Source: CAKAHY01 sp041848045 (GTDB taxonomy: Bacteria > Bacillota > Clostridia > Lachnospirales > Lachnospiraceae). Taken from it: a DNA stretch of 20,400 nucleotides. Below are positions 7,786-15,462 of this stretch, piece by piece. Each line of letters begins with the position of its first letter. Position 1 is the first letter of the stretch. The DNA lies in NCBI GenBank assembly GCA_041848045.1, contig JBGZHY010000079.1, positions 1 to 20,400 on the forward strand, read 5' to 3'. A model generated the notes under the pieces. The model made no database searches. It was not told the DNA's origin and saw nothing but the letters and a program-made list of their open reading frames with translations. Made by a program: the position numbers and the translations under genes.

Positions 7786-8535
7786 ATGTATCAGGTAGGG
7801 ATAGACATCGGATCCAGCGCAGCCAAGACGGCGGTGCTCAAGGAGGAAGAACTGCTCCACAGTTTTGTATTGGATACCGGCTTTAACAGCCGTAATACGG
7901 CAGAGGCCATATTTGAGATGCTGCGGGAAAAGGGAATCGATAAGAGCAACGCCCGTTATGTGGCTACGGGCTACGGACGGATTTCCGTGCCCTATGCGGA
8001 TGAGGTGGTAACGGAAATCAGCTGTCACGGTAAGGGTGCGGATTATTTGTTTCGGGAAAACGGAACGGTAGTGGATATCGGCGGGCAGGATACCAAAGGC
8101 ATTCTTCTGAAAAACGGCAGGGTGATGAAGTTTGTGATGAATGACAAGTGCTCCGCCGGTACGGGAAAGTTTTTGGAAGTCATGACCAATCGTTTGGGCT
8201 TGCGAAGCCATGAGCTTTCGGAATTGGCAAGGCAGGGTTCTCCCATCACCATCAGCTCCATGTGTACGGTGTTTGCGGAATCAGAGGTCATCAGCTTAAT
8301 CGGCAGGGGAACGGCAAGAGAAGACATTGCCTGCGGCGTGATAGAATCGGTGGTAATGAAGGTGGTACAGCTGATATCACAGGTAGGCAGCGAGAAATAT
8401 TTTCTGACCGGCGGCTTGTGTGAGGATAAGTATATTTTGGAGCGCCTGTCAAAGGCCTTGGCTGCACCGGTTGTCAGCACGGAAAAGGCCAGGTATGCAG
8501 GCGCCATCGGCGCGGCGCTTTTGGCAAAGCAATAG
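7786..8535 (+). CDS. Acyl-CoA dehydratase activase-type ATPase (BadF/BadG/BcrA/BcrD family)
   Basis: A 249-residue ASKHA-fold ATPase that, in characterised relatives, binds one [4Fe-4S] cluster between two subunits. It uses ATP hydrolysis to push a low-potential electron into a partner enzyme. The phosphate-binding motif GIDIGSSAAKTAV is at 5-17 and a second, VDIGGQDTKG, at 96-105. The two cluster ligands expected from the HgdC activator are C122 in NDKCSAGTG and C160 in SSMCTVF. The C-terminal GG loop (FLTGG at 206-210) closes the nucleotide site. Length is normal for single-domain activators. The downstream gene, 33 bases away, encodes the matching electron acceptor. With that partner the better reading is the reductase of a double-cubane protein (YjiL-like), not the activator of a two-subunit dehydratase. 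Confidence 0.9.
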   Translation: MYQVGIDIGSSAAKTAVLKEEELLHSFVLDTGFNSRNTAEAIFEMLREKGIDKSNARYVATGYGRISVPYADEVVTEISCHGKGADYLFRENGTVVDIGGQDTKGILLKNGRVMKFVMNDKCSAGTGKFLEVMTNRLGLRSHELSELARQGSPITISSMCTVFAESEVISLIGRGTAREDIACGVIESVVMKVVQLISQVGSEKYFLTGGLCEDKYILERLSKALAAPVVSTEKARYAGAIGAALLAKQ

Positions 8536-8568
8536 ATACAGCAAACATGATAAGAAAGAGGAAAGAAT

Positions 8569-9723
8569 ATGCAAGGACTGGAGTTGCCAAAGACATTTGA
8601 AGAGTTTGTGGAAGCAAGAAAAAACGGTTTCATGCGGGTAAAGGATTTTAAGGAAAAGGGCGGAAAGCTGGCGGGCTGTTTATGTGCTTATACGCCTAAC
8701 GAGTTACTGGAAGCGGCGGGCGTATGCTCCGTGGGCTTATGCGGAACCAGCAATGAAACCATTCCGGAGGCGGAGAAGGTTCTGCCGAAGAATATGTGCC
8801 CTTTGATTAAGAGCACCTATGGTTTTGCGCTGACCCAGAAATGTCCCTATACCTATTTTTCGGATTTGATTGTGGGAGAAACCACCTGTGACGGAAAGAA
8901 AAAGATGTATGAGCTCTTAAATGATTTAAAGGAAACCTACGTGCTGCATTTGCCGCAAAGCCAGGAGCGCAGCTATGCCGGCGATATCTGGTATGAGGAA
9001 ATGAAGATTTTTAAGGCATATCTGGAAAAGAAGTTTGATACGGAGATTACGGATGCAAAGCTTCGTGCCGCCGCGGGCAAGAGAAACCGCCTGCGCAAAG
9101 CTTTGTGTGAGATGTATGAGATGCAGACCCAGTGTCCGCCTGTATTAAAGGGTACGGAGATGATGCTTGCCCTGCAGCAGGGGAGCTTTACCTTCGATTT
9201 GGATCAGCAGATTGCCAATATTGAACGGAAAATTACGGAAGCGAAGGAGGCTTACGCCAAAGAGGAATATCCGGTGCCAAAGAGCGCCAAAAGGATACTC
9301 CTGACCGGCTGTCCTTCTGGAGGCGTGATTGAAAAAATCGGCGTCGTGGTTGAGAAAAACGGCGGCGTCATTGTCTGCCTGGATGACTGTAGCGGAGAAA
9401 GGAGCAATAAGCTCTTGGTAGATGAGGAGGCGGATGATATTTTACGGGCAATTTCCGACCGCTACTTAAAAATCAACTGCTCTGTTATGACCAAGAACAG
9501 CGGACGTTTTGCAAATACCACGGAAATGATTCAAAAATACAAGGTGGAGGGCGTCATCGACGTTGTGCTGCAGGCCTGCCATACCTTTAACGTGGAGTCT
9601 GCAACCATGAATAAGGTGGTGGAAGATTTGGGTATTCCGTATATGAAATTGGAAACCGACTATTCCACGACCGACAGCGGACAGATTGAAACAAGAATTG
9701 CGGCCTTTATTGAGATGTTATAA
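8569..9723 (+). CDS. Double-cubane-cluster anaerobic reductase (2-hydroxyacyl-CoA dehydratase family)
   Basis: A 384-residue protein of the HgdB/FldC/BcrC superfamily, encoded as a single subunit beside its own ATPase activator. Fourteen cysteines are present, including C37/C39 (GCLCAYTP), C53 and C58, C77 (NMCPLIKSTYG), C92, C107 (GETTCDGKKKMYE), C248 (TGCPSGG), C270/C274 (VCLDDCSG) and C337 (ACHTF). Classic two-subunit dehydratases need a second paralogous gene, which is absent here. A lone subunit with abundant cysteines fits the double-cubane [8Fe-9S] proteins described from Carboxydothermus and E. coli YjiM. The physiological substrate of this group is unknown; small-molecule reduction at very low potential is the general idea. 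AGAGGAAAG before the ATG is the ribosome binding site. Alternative: a homodimeric true dehydratase. Confidence 0.85.
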   Translation: MQGLELPKTFEEFVEARKNGFMRVKDFKEKGGKLAGCLCAYTPNELLEAAGVCSVGLCGTSNETIPEAEKVLPKNMCPLIKSTYGFALTQKCPYTYFSDLIVGETTCDGKKKMYELLNDLKETYVLHLPQSQERSYAGDIWYEEMKIFKAYLEKKFDTEITDAKLRAAAGKRNRLRKALCEMYEMQTQCPPVLKGTEMMLALQQGSFTFDLDQQIANIERKITEAKEAYAKEEYPVPKSAKRILLTGCPSGGVIEKIGVVVEKNGGVIVCLDDCSGERSNKLLVDEEADDILRAISDRYLKINCSVMTKNSGRFANTTEMIQKYKVEGVIDVVLQACHTFNVESATMNKVVEDLGIPYMKLETDYSTTDSGQIETRIAAFIEML

Positions 9724-9755
9724 AAAAGCCGAAATCGCCGCAGATGTTAAAATTC

Positions 9756-9784
9756 TTGCATTTTTACCGCAAAATTCGTATAAT
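9756..9784 (+). promoter_or_regulatory. Near-consensus sigma-A promoter of the rel operon
   Basis: TTGCAT at 9756-9761 and a perfect TATAAT at 9779-9784 are separated by 17 bases. Transcription should start near 9791, leaving a leader of about 26 bases with GAGGCGGT (9805-9812) as ribosome binding site. The leader is too short for a T-box or riboswitch. No terminator is visible between the reductase gene and this promoter, so some read-through from the left is possible. Confidence 0.85.
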
Positions 9785-9816
9785 GAAGGATAAATTATTT
9801 CTTTGAGGCGGTATAA

Positions 9817-12099
9817 ATGGAAGAGAAAAAAAACAAGATTCTAATGCATATAGAGTCCGGTCTGGAGAAGCCGGAGGATTTTATGCCTCAGGAGGCGCTG
9901 TACGAAGAACTAATCAGAACCATTAAGATTTATCATCCCTCCGATGATATGAGTTTGATTGAAAAGGCTTATCAATTAAGCAATGCGGCGCATAAAGATC
10001 AGGTAAGAAAATCGGGTGAACCATATATCATTCACCCTATTTGTGTTGCCATTATTTTGGCAGGTCTGGAGCTGGATAAGGAAACGATTGCGGCGGGTCT
10101 TTTGCATGATGTGGTGGAGGATACCATTTATACCTATGAGCAGCTGGCGGAGCTTTTCGGCAAGGATGTGGCGGATCTTGTGGAGGGTGTGACCAAGCTG
10201 ACGCAAATATCCTGGACAAAGGACAAGATAGAGATGCAGGCGGAAAATCTGCGGAAAATGTTCCTTGCCATGGCAAAGGATATCCGGGTGATTTTGATTA
10301 AGCTGGCGGATCGGCTGCATAATATGCGAACCTTACAGTATATGAAGCCGGAAAAGCAGAAGGAAAAAGCAAGGGAAACCATGGAAATCTATGCGCCGAT
10401 TGCTCAGAGGCTGGGTATTTCCAAGTTAAAGGTGGAACTGGACGACCTGTCTTTAAAGTATCTGGAGCCGGAGGTATATAATGACCTTGCCAGAAAAATC
10501 GACCTGCGCAAGGAGGAAAGGGAGAGCTTTGTCAGCTCCATCATGGAGGAGGTAGGGCTGCACCTGGAGGAAGCCGGCATTCGCGCGGAATTGAGCGGAA
10601 GGGTCAAGCACTTTTTTTCGATTTACAAAAAGATGGTTAATCAGGGAAAGAACCTGGAGCAGATTTACGATTTGTTTGCGGTTCGGGTACTGGTGGAGTC
10701 GGTGAAGGATTGCTACGCCACTTTGGGGGTTATTCACGAGATGTATAAGCCCATACCGGGACGCTTCAAAGACTATATTGCCATGCCGAAGCCGAATATG
10801 TATCAGTCCCTGCATACAACCTTGATTGCCCATAACGGACAGCCTTTTGAGATGCAGATTCGTACCTTCGAGATGCATAAAACGGCGGAATACGGTATTG
10901 CCGCACACTGGAAATACAAAGAGTCCGGTTCGGGCAAGATTGTGGACGGTGCGGAAGCGGCAAAGATGAACTGGTTGCGGGAGATTTTAGATTGGCAGAA
11001 AAATATGTCCGACAATGCCGAATTTTTGCAGGTGGTCAAGAGCGATTTGGATTTGTTTTCGGACAGCGTGTACTGTTTTACCCCTACGGGAGATGTCAAA
11101 AATCTGCCTAAGGGCTCCAATACCGTGGATTTTGCCTATTCCATCCATTCTGCGGTGGGCAATAAAATGGTGGGTGCCAGAGTCAACGGGCGTCTGGTGA
11201 ATATTGAATATGAGCTGCAAAACGGCGACAGGGTCGAAATCATCACTTCGCAAAATTCGAGAGGTCCCAGCAGAGATTGGCTGTCCATGGTGAAGTCCAC
11301 TCAGGCACGCAATAAAATCAATCAGTGGTTCAAGGCGGAATTAAAAGAAGACAATATAGAGCGCGGCAAGGATCTGATTGATAAATACTGCAAGGCCAAG
11401 GGCATCAACTGGCCGGAAATCAACAAGCCGGAGTACCAGGAGAAGGTGATGCAGCGTTATGCCTACAAAGACTGGGACAGTGTTTTGGCAAGTCTGGGGC
11501 ACGGCGCCTTAAAAGAGGGACAGGTTGTCAATCGCATGCTTGCGGAAAAAGCCAAGGTGGCAAGCAAGGAAATAAGCGATGAAAATATTCTGGAAAATCT
11601 TTCCGCTACGGCAAAAATTCTGCCGGGCAAGCGGGAAAAGAGCGGTATTATCGTAAAGGGTATGCATGATTTGGCGGTGCGCTTTTCCCGGTGCTGCTCA
11701 CCGGTACCCGGAGATGAGGTGGTGGGCTTTGTGACCCGCGGCAGGGGCATCAGTCTGCATCGAACGGACTGCATCAATGTCATCAATCTGCCGGAGGATG
11801 AGAGAGCCAGACTGATCAGTGCCCAGTGGGAAATGAAAGAGGCAGATTCCGGCAATTCCAAATACCAGGTGGAAATCAATATCTATGCAAAGAACCGCAT
11901 CGGTATGTTTGTGGATATCTCGAAGATTTTTACGGAAAGAGGTATAGATATTACCGGCATGAATTCCCGCACCAGCAAACAGGGATTGGCAACGGTGAAC
12001 ATGTGCTTTGAAATTCACGGCACCCAGGAGCTGCAGGCGCTGACGGCAAAGCTGCGCCAGATTGACGGTGTGATTGACATAGAAAGAACAAGGGGTTAG
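9817..12099 (+). CDS. rel: Bifunctional (p)ppGpp synthetase/hydrolase Rel
   Basis: The stringent-response enzyme: it makes (p)ppGpp from ATP and GTP/GDP when ribosomes hold uncharged tRNA and hydrolyses it otherwise. The 760 residues show the full long-RSH order. The HD hydrolase domain has H73 (IIHP), H97-D98 (LLHDVVEDT) and the RLHNMRTL helix at 166-173. The synthetase domain runs about 255-370, with GRVKHFFSIYKKM, RFKD at 316-319 and YQSLHT. The TGS domain is at about 417-477, then a conserved cysteine segment (FSRCCSPVPGDEVVGF), and a C-terminal ACT domain (about 685-760). An intact HD motif and RFKD (the RxKD type rather than ExDD) both indicate an active bifunctional enzyme, not a RelA-type synthetase only. 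It is the first gene of its operon, directly behind a strong promoter, with the hydrolase gene 7 bases downstream. Confidence 0.97.
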   Translation: MEEKKNKILMHIESGLEKPEDFMPQEALYEELIRTIKIYHPSDDMSLIEKAYQLSNAAHKDQVRKSGEPYIIHPICVAIILAGLELDKETIAAGLLHDVVEDTIYTYEQLAELFGKDVADLVEGVTKLTQISWTKDKIEMQAENLRKMFLAMAKDIRVILIKLADRLHNMRTLQYMKPEKQKEKARETMEIYAPIAQRLGISKLKVELDDLSLKYLEPEVYNDLARKIDLRKEERESFVSSIMEEVGLHLEEAGIRAELSGRVKHFFSIYKKMVNQGKNLEQIYDLFAVRVLVESVKDCYATLGVIHEMYKPIPGRFKDYIAMPKPNMYQSLHTTLIAHNGQPFEMQIRTFEMHKTAEYGIAAHWKYKESGSGKIVDGAEAAKMNWLREILDWQKNMSDNAEFLQVVKSDLDLFSDSVYCFTPTGDVKNLPKGSNTVDFAYSIHSAVGNKMVGARVNGRLVNIEYELQNGDRVEIITSQNSRGPSRDWLSMVKSTQARNKINQWFKAELKEDNIERGKDLIDKYCKAKGINWPEINKPEYQEKVMQRYAYKDWDSVLASLGHGALKEGQVVNRMLAEKAKVASKEISDENILENLSATAKILPGKREKSGIIVKGMHDLAVRFSRCCSPVPGDEVVGFVTRGRGISLHRTDCINVINLPEDERARLISAQWEMKEADSGNSKYQVEINIYAKNRIGMFVDISKIFTERGIDITGMNSRTSKQGLATVNMCFEIHGTQELQALTAKLRQIDGVIDIERTRG

Positions 12100-12106
12100 G
12101 AAGAAA

Positions 12107-12748
12107 ATGGGAAAGCTGAAGATAGAAAGCATGGAGCTGGGCTGGGTGGCAACCAATGTATATGTGGTGTCCAACACGGAAAGCGGAGAGTGTCTGATTA
12201 TCGACCCGGCGGCAAAAGCGGAGAAGATCATTGCCTGCATAGAAGAGGGGGGATATCAGCCCCGAGCTATTTTGCTGACCCACGGACATGCAGACCATAT
12301 ACTGGCTGTGGATGAACTGCGGGACAGATACGGTATTCCCGTATATATGAGCGAGGATGAAAAAGAGCTTATTGCGGATGCGGAGCATAACGGCGCCATG
12401 ATGCTGTTTCGGAAAAACATTACGACCCACGGGGATATCTTTTTGCGGGACGGGCAGGAGCTGGAGCTTATCGGCTGCCGTTTTCGTGTGCTGGCAACGC
12501 CGGGACATACCCGAGGCTCTCTGTGTTATTATGAGGCGGAGGAGAAGCTGCTGTTTACGGGAGATACGCTGTTTAAAAACAGCTACGGACGTTATGATTT
12601 GTACAGCGGAAACGGCACCGCATTGCGGGAGTCCATTTTGAACAAGCTCTTTGTTCTGGAGGATGAGGTTAGGGCCTTTCCGGGGCATATGGCGCCTACC
12701 ACCATCGGCTACGAAAAGAAATACAATCCGATTTTGAAAGGGATATAG
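12107..12748 (+). CDS. MBL-fold metallo-hydrolase (glyoxalase II-like)
   Basis: A 213-residue metallo-beta-lactamase-fold hydrolase of the short glyoxalase II-like group. The metal ligands are all present: THGHADH at 58-64 (H59, H61, D63, H64), H134 in TPGHTRGS, D153 in FTGDTLF, and H194 in FPGHMAPT. The lack of the C-terminal helical domain of true GloB suggests it does not bind glutathione thioesters; the physiological substrate in this conserved clostridial position is unknown. No signal peptide is seen, so it is cytoplasmic. TTAGGAAG across the rel stop codon supplies the ribosome binding site, and hemZ starts immediately after its stop, so it is clearly an internal operon gene. Confidence 0.92.
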   Translation: MGKLKIESMELGWVATNVYVVSNTESGECLIIDPAAKAEKIIACIEEGGYQPRAILLTHGHADHILAVDELRDRYGIPVYMSEDEKELIADAEHNGAMMLFRKNITTHGDIFLRDGQELELIGCRFRVLATPGHTRGSLCYYEAEEKLLFTGDTLFKNSYGRYDLYSGNGTALRESILNKLFVLEDEVRAFPGHMAPTTIGYEKKYNPILKGI

Positions 12749-14194
12749 ATGATTTTACTGATGCTGCAGGAAGTGCCGCATGAGCAGGATGTTCGGGAAT
12801 TGTTTATGGCATTTTATCCGGAGCAGGAGTATGCTTATACGGAGAATACGGAGGCGGATATTGTTTTTCAGGCGGTGCACAGGGCGGGACAGTACCTGTG
12901 CAGTCTGCGTTTTATGAAAGAAGAACAAAGCTTTTCCTTTGCCGTGGAGGCGGGGGAGAATCGTGCGCAGAATAAAAATGCATTGAAAAAGCAGGTATAT
13001 AAGATTTTGGAAGCCCGAACGGGAAGGAGCCTGCCCTGGGGAACCCTGACGGGCATACGTCCGAGCAAGCTGGTTATGGAAATGCTGGAAGCAGGACTTT
13101 CCACGGAGGCAATTGCCCTGAATATGCGGGAAGCTTATTTTATCAGCGAAGAAAAGCTGGAGCTCTGCATGCAGACAGCCCGTACGGAGAAGCGGATATT
13201 GGACAAAATGGATTATCGGGAGGGCTTCAGTCTGTATATCGGTATTCCCTTTTGTCCCAGCACCTGTGCCTATTGTTCCTTTACCTCCTACCCCATAGGC
13301 AAGTGGAAAAAGCAGGTTCAGGCTTATATTGCGGCCTTGTGCTGGGAGCTTGCCGAAACGGCACGTCTGATGCGGGGGAAGAAGCTGCAGAGCATCTATA
13401 TGGGCGGCGGTACGCCAAGCTCCTTGGAGGCGAAGGACTTGGACAGGATTCTTGCCTGCGTGGCGCAGCATTTTGATTTGGAGCATTTGTTGGAATACAG
13501 CGTGGAAGCGGGGCGTCCGGACAGCATTACCGAGGAGAAGCTTAAAGTGCTGCAAAAATATGGGGTAAGCCGTATTTCCATCAATCCCCAGACCATGAAG
13601 GAAGAAACCCTGCGCTTGATCGGCAGAGGACAGACCACGAAACAGTTTTTGGAGGCCTATGCTGCGGCGAGAGAGTTGGGCTTTGACAACATCAATACGG
13701 ATATTATTCTGGGTCTTCCGGAGGAAAGCCTGCAGGACGTGGAGCACACCATGGCTGTCTTAAAGGAACTGGCGCCGGAATCCGTGACGGTGCACAGCCT
13801 TGCCATCAAGCGGGCGGCAAAACTGCGTACCCATAAGGAGTCCTATCTGGGATTGAAAATAGAGAATAACAGCCGCATGATAGAAAGCAGCGCAAGGGTT
13901 TGCCGGGAAATGGGGCTTGCGCCTTACTATTTATACAGACAAAAGAATATGATTGGAAATTTTGAAAATGTAGGCTATGCAAAGCCCGGAAAGGAATGCA
14001 TTTACAATATTCTGATTATGGAAGAAAAACAGAGCATTCTCGCCTGCGGGGCAGGAACTTCGACGAAGCTGGTATTCGGGGAGGAGAACAGGCTGGAGCG
14101 CATCGAGAATGTCAAGGATCCGCAGCTTTACATAGACAGACTGGAAGAGCTGCTGGAGAGAAAGCGAAAATTATTAAAACAGGAGAGATTATGA
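12749..14194 (+). CDS. hemZ: Coproporphyrinogen dehydrogenase-like radical SAM protein HemZ
   Basis: A 481-residue radical SAM enzyme of the HemN/HemZ family, assigned to oxygen-independent oxidative decarboxylation of coproporphyrinogen III. The CxxxCxxC motif is C169, C173 and C176 (PFCPSTCAYCSF), followed by MGGGTPSS at 218-225, which contacts SAM. The about 160-residue N-terminal extension containing LPWGTLTGIRPSKL distinguishes HemZ from HemN and HemW. The ATG abuts the previous stop codon; GAAAGGGA at 12736-12743 is the ribosome binding site. The last four bases overlap hisS. No other haem biosynthesis gene is in the window, so whether the organism makes haem, or uses this protein otherwise, cannot be judged here. 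Confidence 0.93.
   Translation: MILLMLQEVPHEQDVRELFMAFYPEQEYAYTENTEADIVFQAVHRAGQYLCSLRFMKEEQSFSFAVEAGENRAQNKNALKKQVYKILEARTGRSLPWGTLTGIRPSKLVMEMLEAGLSTEAIALNMREAYFISEEKLELCMQTARTEKRILDKMDYREGFSLYIGIPFCPSTCAYCSFTSYPIGKWKKQVQAYIAALCWELAETARLMRGKKLQSIYMGGGTPSSLEAKDLDRILACVAQHFDLEHLLEYSVEAGRPDSITEEKLKVLQKYGVSRISINPQTMKEETLRLIGRGQTTKQFLEAYAAARELGFDNINTDIILGLPEESLQDVEHTMAVLKELAPESVTVHSLAIKRAAKLRTHKESYLGLKIENNSRMIESSARVCREMGLAPYYLYRQKNMIGNFENVGYAKPGKECIYNILIMEEKQSILACGAGTSTKLVFGEENRLERIENVKDPQLYIDRLEELLERKRKLLKQERL
14181..14187 (+). promoter_or_regulatory. Ribosome binding site that decides the hisS start
   Basis: AGGAGAG lies within the end of hemZ, with the core AGGAG ending 5 bases before ATG 14191. 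The reading frame is open for 65 codons further upstream, but those lie entirely inside hemZ and do not resemble HisRS. Confidence 0.8.
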
Positions 14195-15453
14195 CGCTAG
14201 TAAAAAAGCCGGTGACCGGTATGAAAGACATTTTACCCGAAGAAATGCGGCTGCGGGATTATCTGATGCAGCTGATTAAGGAAACCTACAGAAGCTTCGG
14301 ATTTTCATCTTTGGAAACGCCGGCGGTGGAGCATATCGAAAACCTGCTTTCCAGGCAGGGGGGAGATAACGAAAAACTGATTTTTAAGATTTTGAAACGG
14401 GGAGAGAAATTGAATCTTGGCGAGGCACAGTCGGAAGAGGATATTGTGGACGGAGGACTTCGCTATGATTTGACGCTTCCCTTGGCGAGATATTATGCCT
14501 GCCACAGCGGGGAATTGCCTTCGCCTTTTAAGGCGCTGCAGATTGGAAGCGTGTGGAGGGCGGACAGACCGCAGAAGGGCAGATTCAGACAATTTACCCA
14601 GTGTGATATTGACATACTGGGGGAAGAGAGCAATCTGGCGGAAATCGAGCTGATTACGGCGACGGCGTTGGCGCTGTCCCGCATTTGTCCCGATACGCAT
14701 TTTTGCATCCGTATCAATGACAGACAGATTTTGGCTGCCATGGCAAGCTATGCGGGCTTTCCGGAGCAGGAGCGGGATAAGGTCTTTATCATATTGGACA
14801 AAATGGATAAAATCGGCTCGGAGGGAGTGCAAAGAGAGCTTGTAGAAGCCGGCTTGGGGGCGGAGGCGGTAGAAAAGTACATGGCCTTGTTTACGACCTT
14901 AGGCAGGGATGAGGAGGCGCTCCTGTCTTTGCAGAATATAATGGGAGAGCATATCGGACAGGAGCAGATACAGTCCCTGTACGAGATTATGTGCAGCGTC
15001 AAGGCAGGTACGGAAGCCTGCTTCAGTCTGGAGTTTGACCCCAGCCTGGTGCGGGGAATGGGCTATTACACCGGAACCATATTTGAGGTATCCATGGAAG
15101 GCTTTTCCGGTTCGGTTGCAGGAGGCGGAAGATACGATAAGATGATAGGGCGTTTTACGGGTAAAGATACGCCTGCCTGCGGCTTTTCCATCGGTTTTGA
15201 AAGAATCATTACCATTCTTGCGGACAAGGGCTTCCGGGTACGGGAAGAGGGAGCCAAGAAGGCATATCTTTTTGAGAAAGGCATTGCGGGCGACAGATTG
15301 GCGGAGATTTTTAAGCAGGCGGCGGCAGACCGCAAGGCAGGAAATATCGTCAGCATTGCCCGTATGAACAAGAATAAAAAATTCCAGAAGCAGCAGCTTA
15401 CAGACAGCGGCTATACGGAATTTGTAGAATTTTATAAAGAAGAGTTAAAGTAA
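14191..15453 (+). CDS. hisS: Histidyl-tRNA synthetase
   Basis: Class II aminoacyl-tRNA synthetase that charges tRNA-His. The 420-residue protein begins with KKPVTGMKDILPEEM. Motif 2 is GSVWRADRPQKGRFRQFTQ at 119-137, the histidine A-type loop is LVRGMGYYTG at 286-295, and motif 3 is CGFSIGFERI at 330-339. At the amino-acid-binding loop it has LRYDLTLPLARY (90-101) and later QCDIDILG, which resemble eukaryotic HisRS more than the bacterial LRPEGTA form. The anticodon-binding domain (about 355-420) is short and atypical. This version is, to my knowledge, usual in Lachnospiraceae, so it is taken as the housekeeping enzyme rather than a HisZ regulatory paralogue. The start overlaps hemZ by 4 bases (ATGA), and aspS follows 9 bases later. 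Confidence 0.95.
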   Translation: MTLVKKPVTGMKDILPEEMRLRDYLMQLIKETYRSFGFSSLETPAVEHIENLLSRQGGDNEKLIFKILKRGEKLNLGEAQSEEDIVDGGLRYDLTLPLARYYACHSGELPSPFKALQIGSVWRADRPQKGRFRQFTQCDIDILGEESNLAEIELITATALALSRICPDTHFCIRINDRQILAAMASYAGFPEQERDKVFIILDKMDKIGSEGVQRELVEAGLGAEAVEKYMALFTTLGRDEEALLSLQNIMGEHIGQEQIQSLYEIMCSVKAGTEACFSLEFDPSLVRGMGYYTGTIFEVSMEGFSGSVAGGGRYDKMIGRFTGKDTPACGFSIGFERIITILADKGFRVREEGAKKAYLFEKGIAGDRLAEIFKQAAADRKAGNIVSIARMNKNKKFQKQQLTDSGYTEFVEFYKEELK

Positions 15454-15462
15454 GGAGAGAAT

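Noticed and set aside
13996..14190. 65-codon upstream extension of the hisS reading frame
   Set aside because: It lies inside hemZ, has no ribosome binding site and no HisRS similarity; ATG 14191 has AGGAG at the right distance and the expected N-terminus.
14191..15453. HisZ (regulatory HisRS paralogue) instead of HisS
   Set aside because: Motifs 1-3 and the histidine loop are complete and the gene sits in the conserved hemZ-hisS-aspS order; no his biosynthesis gene is near.
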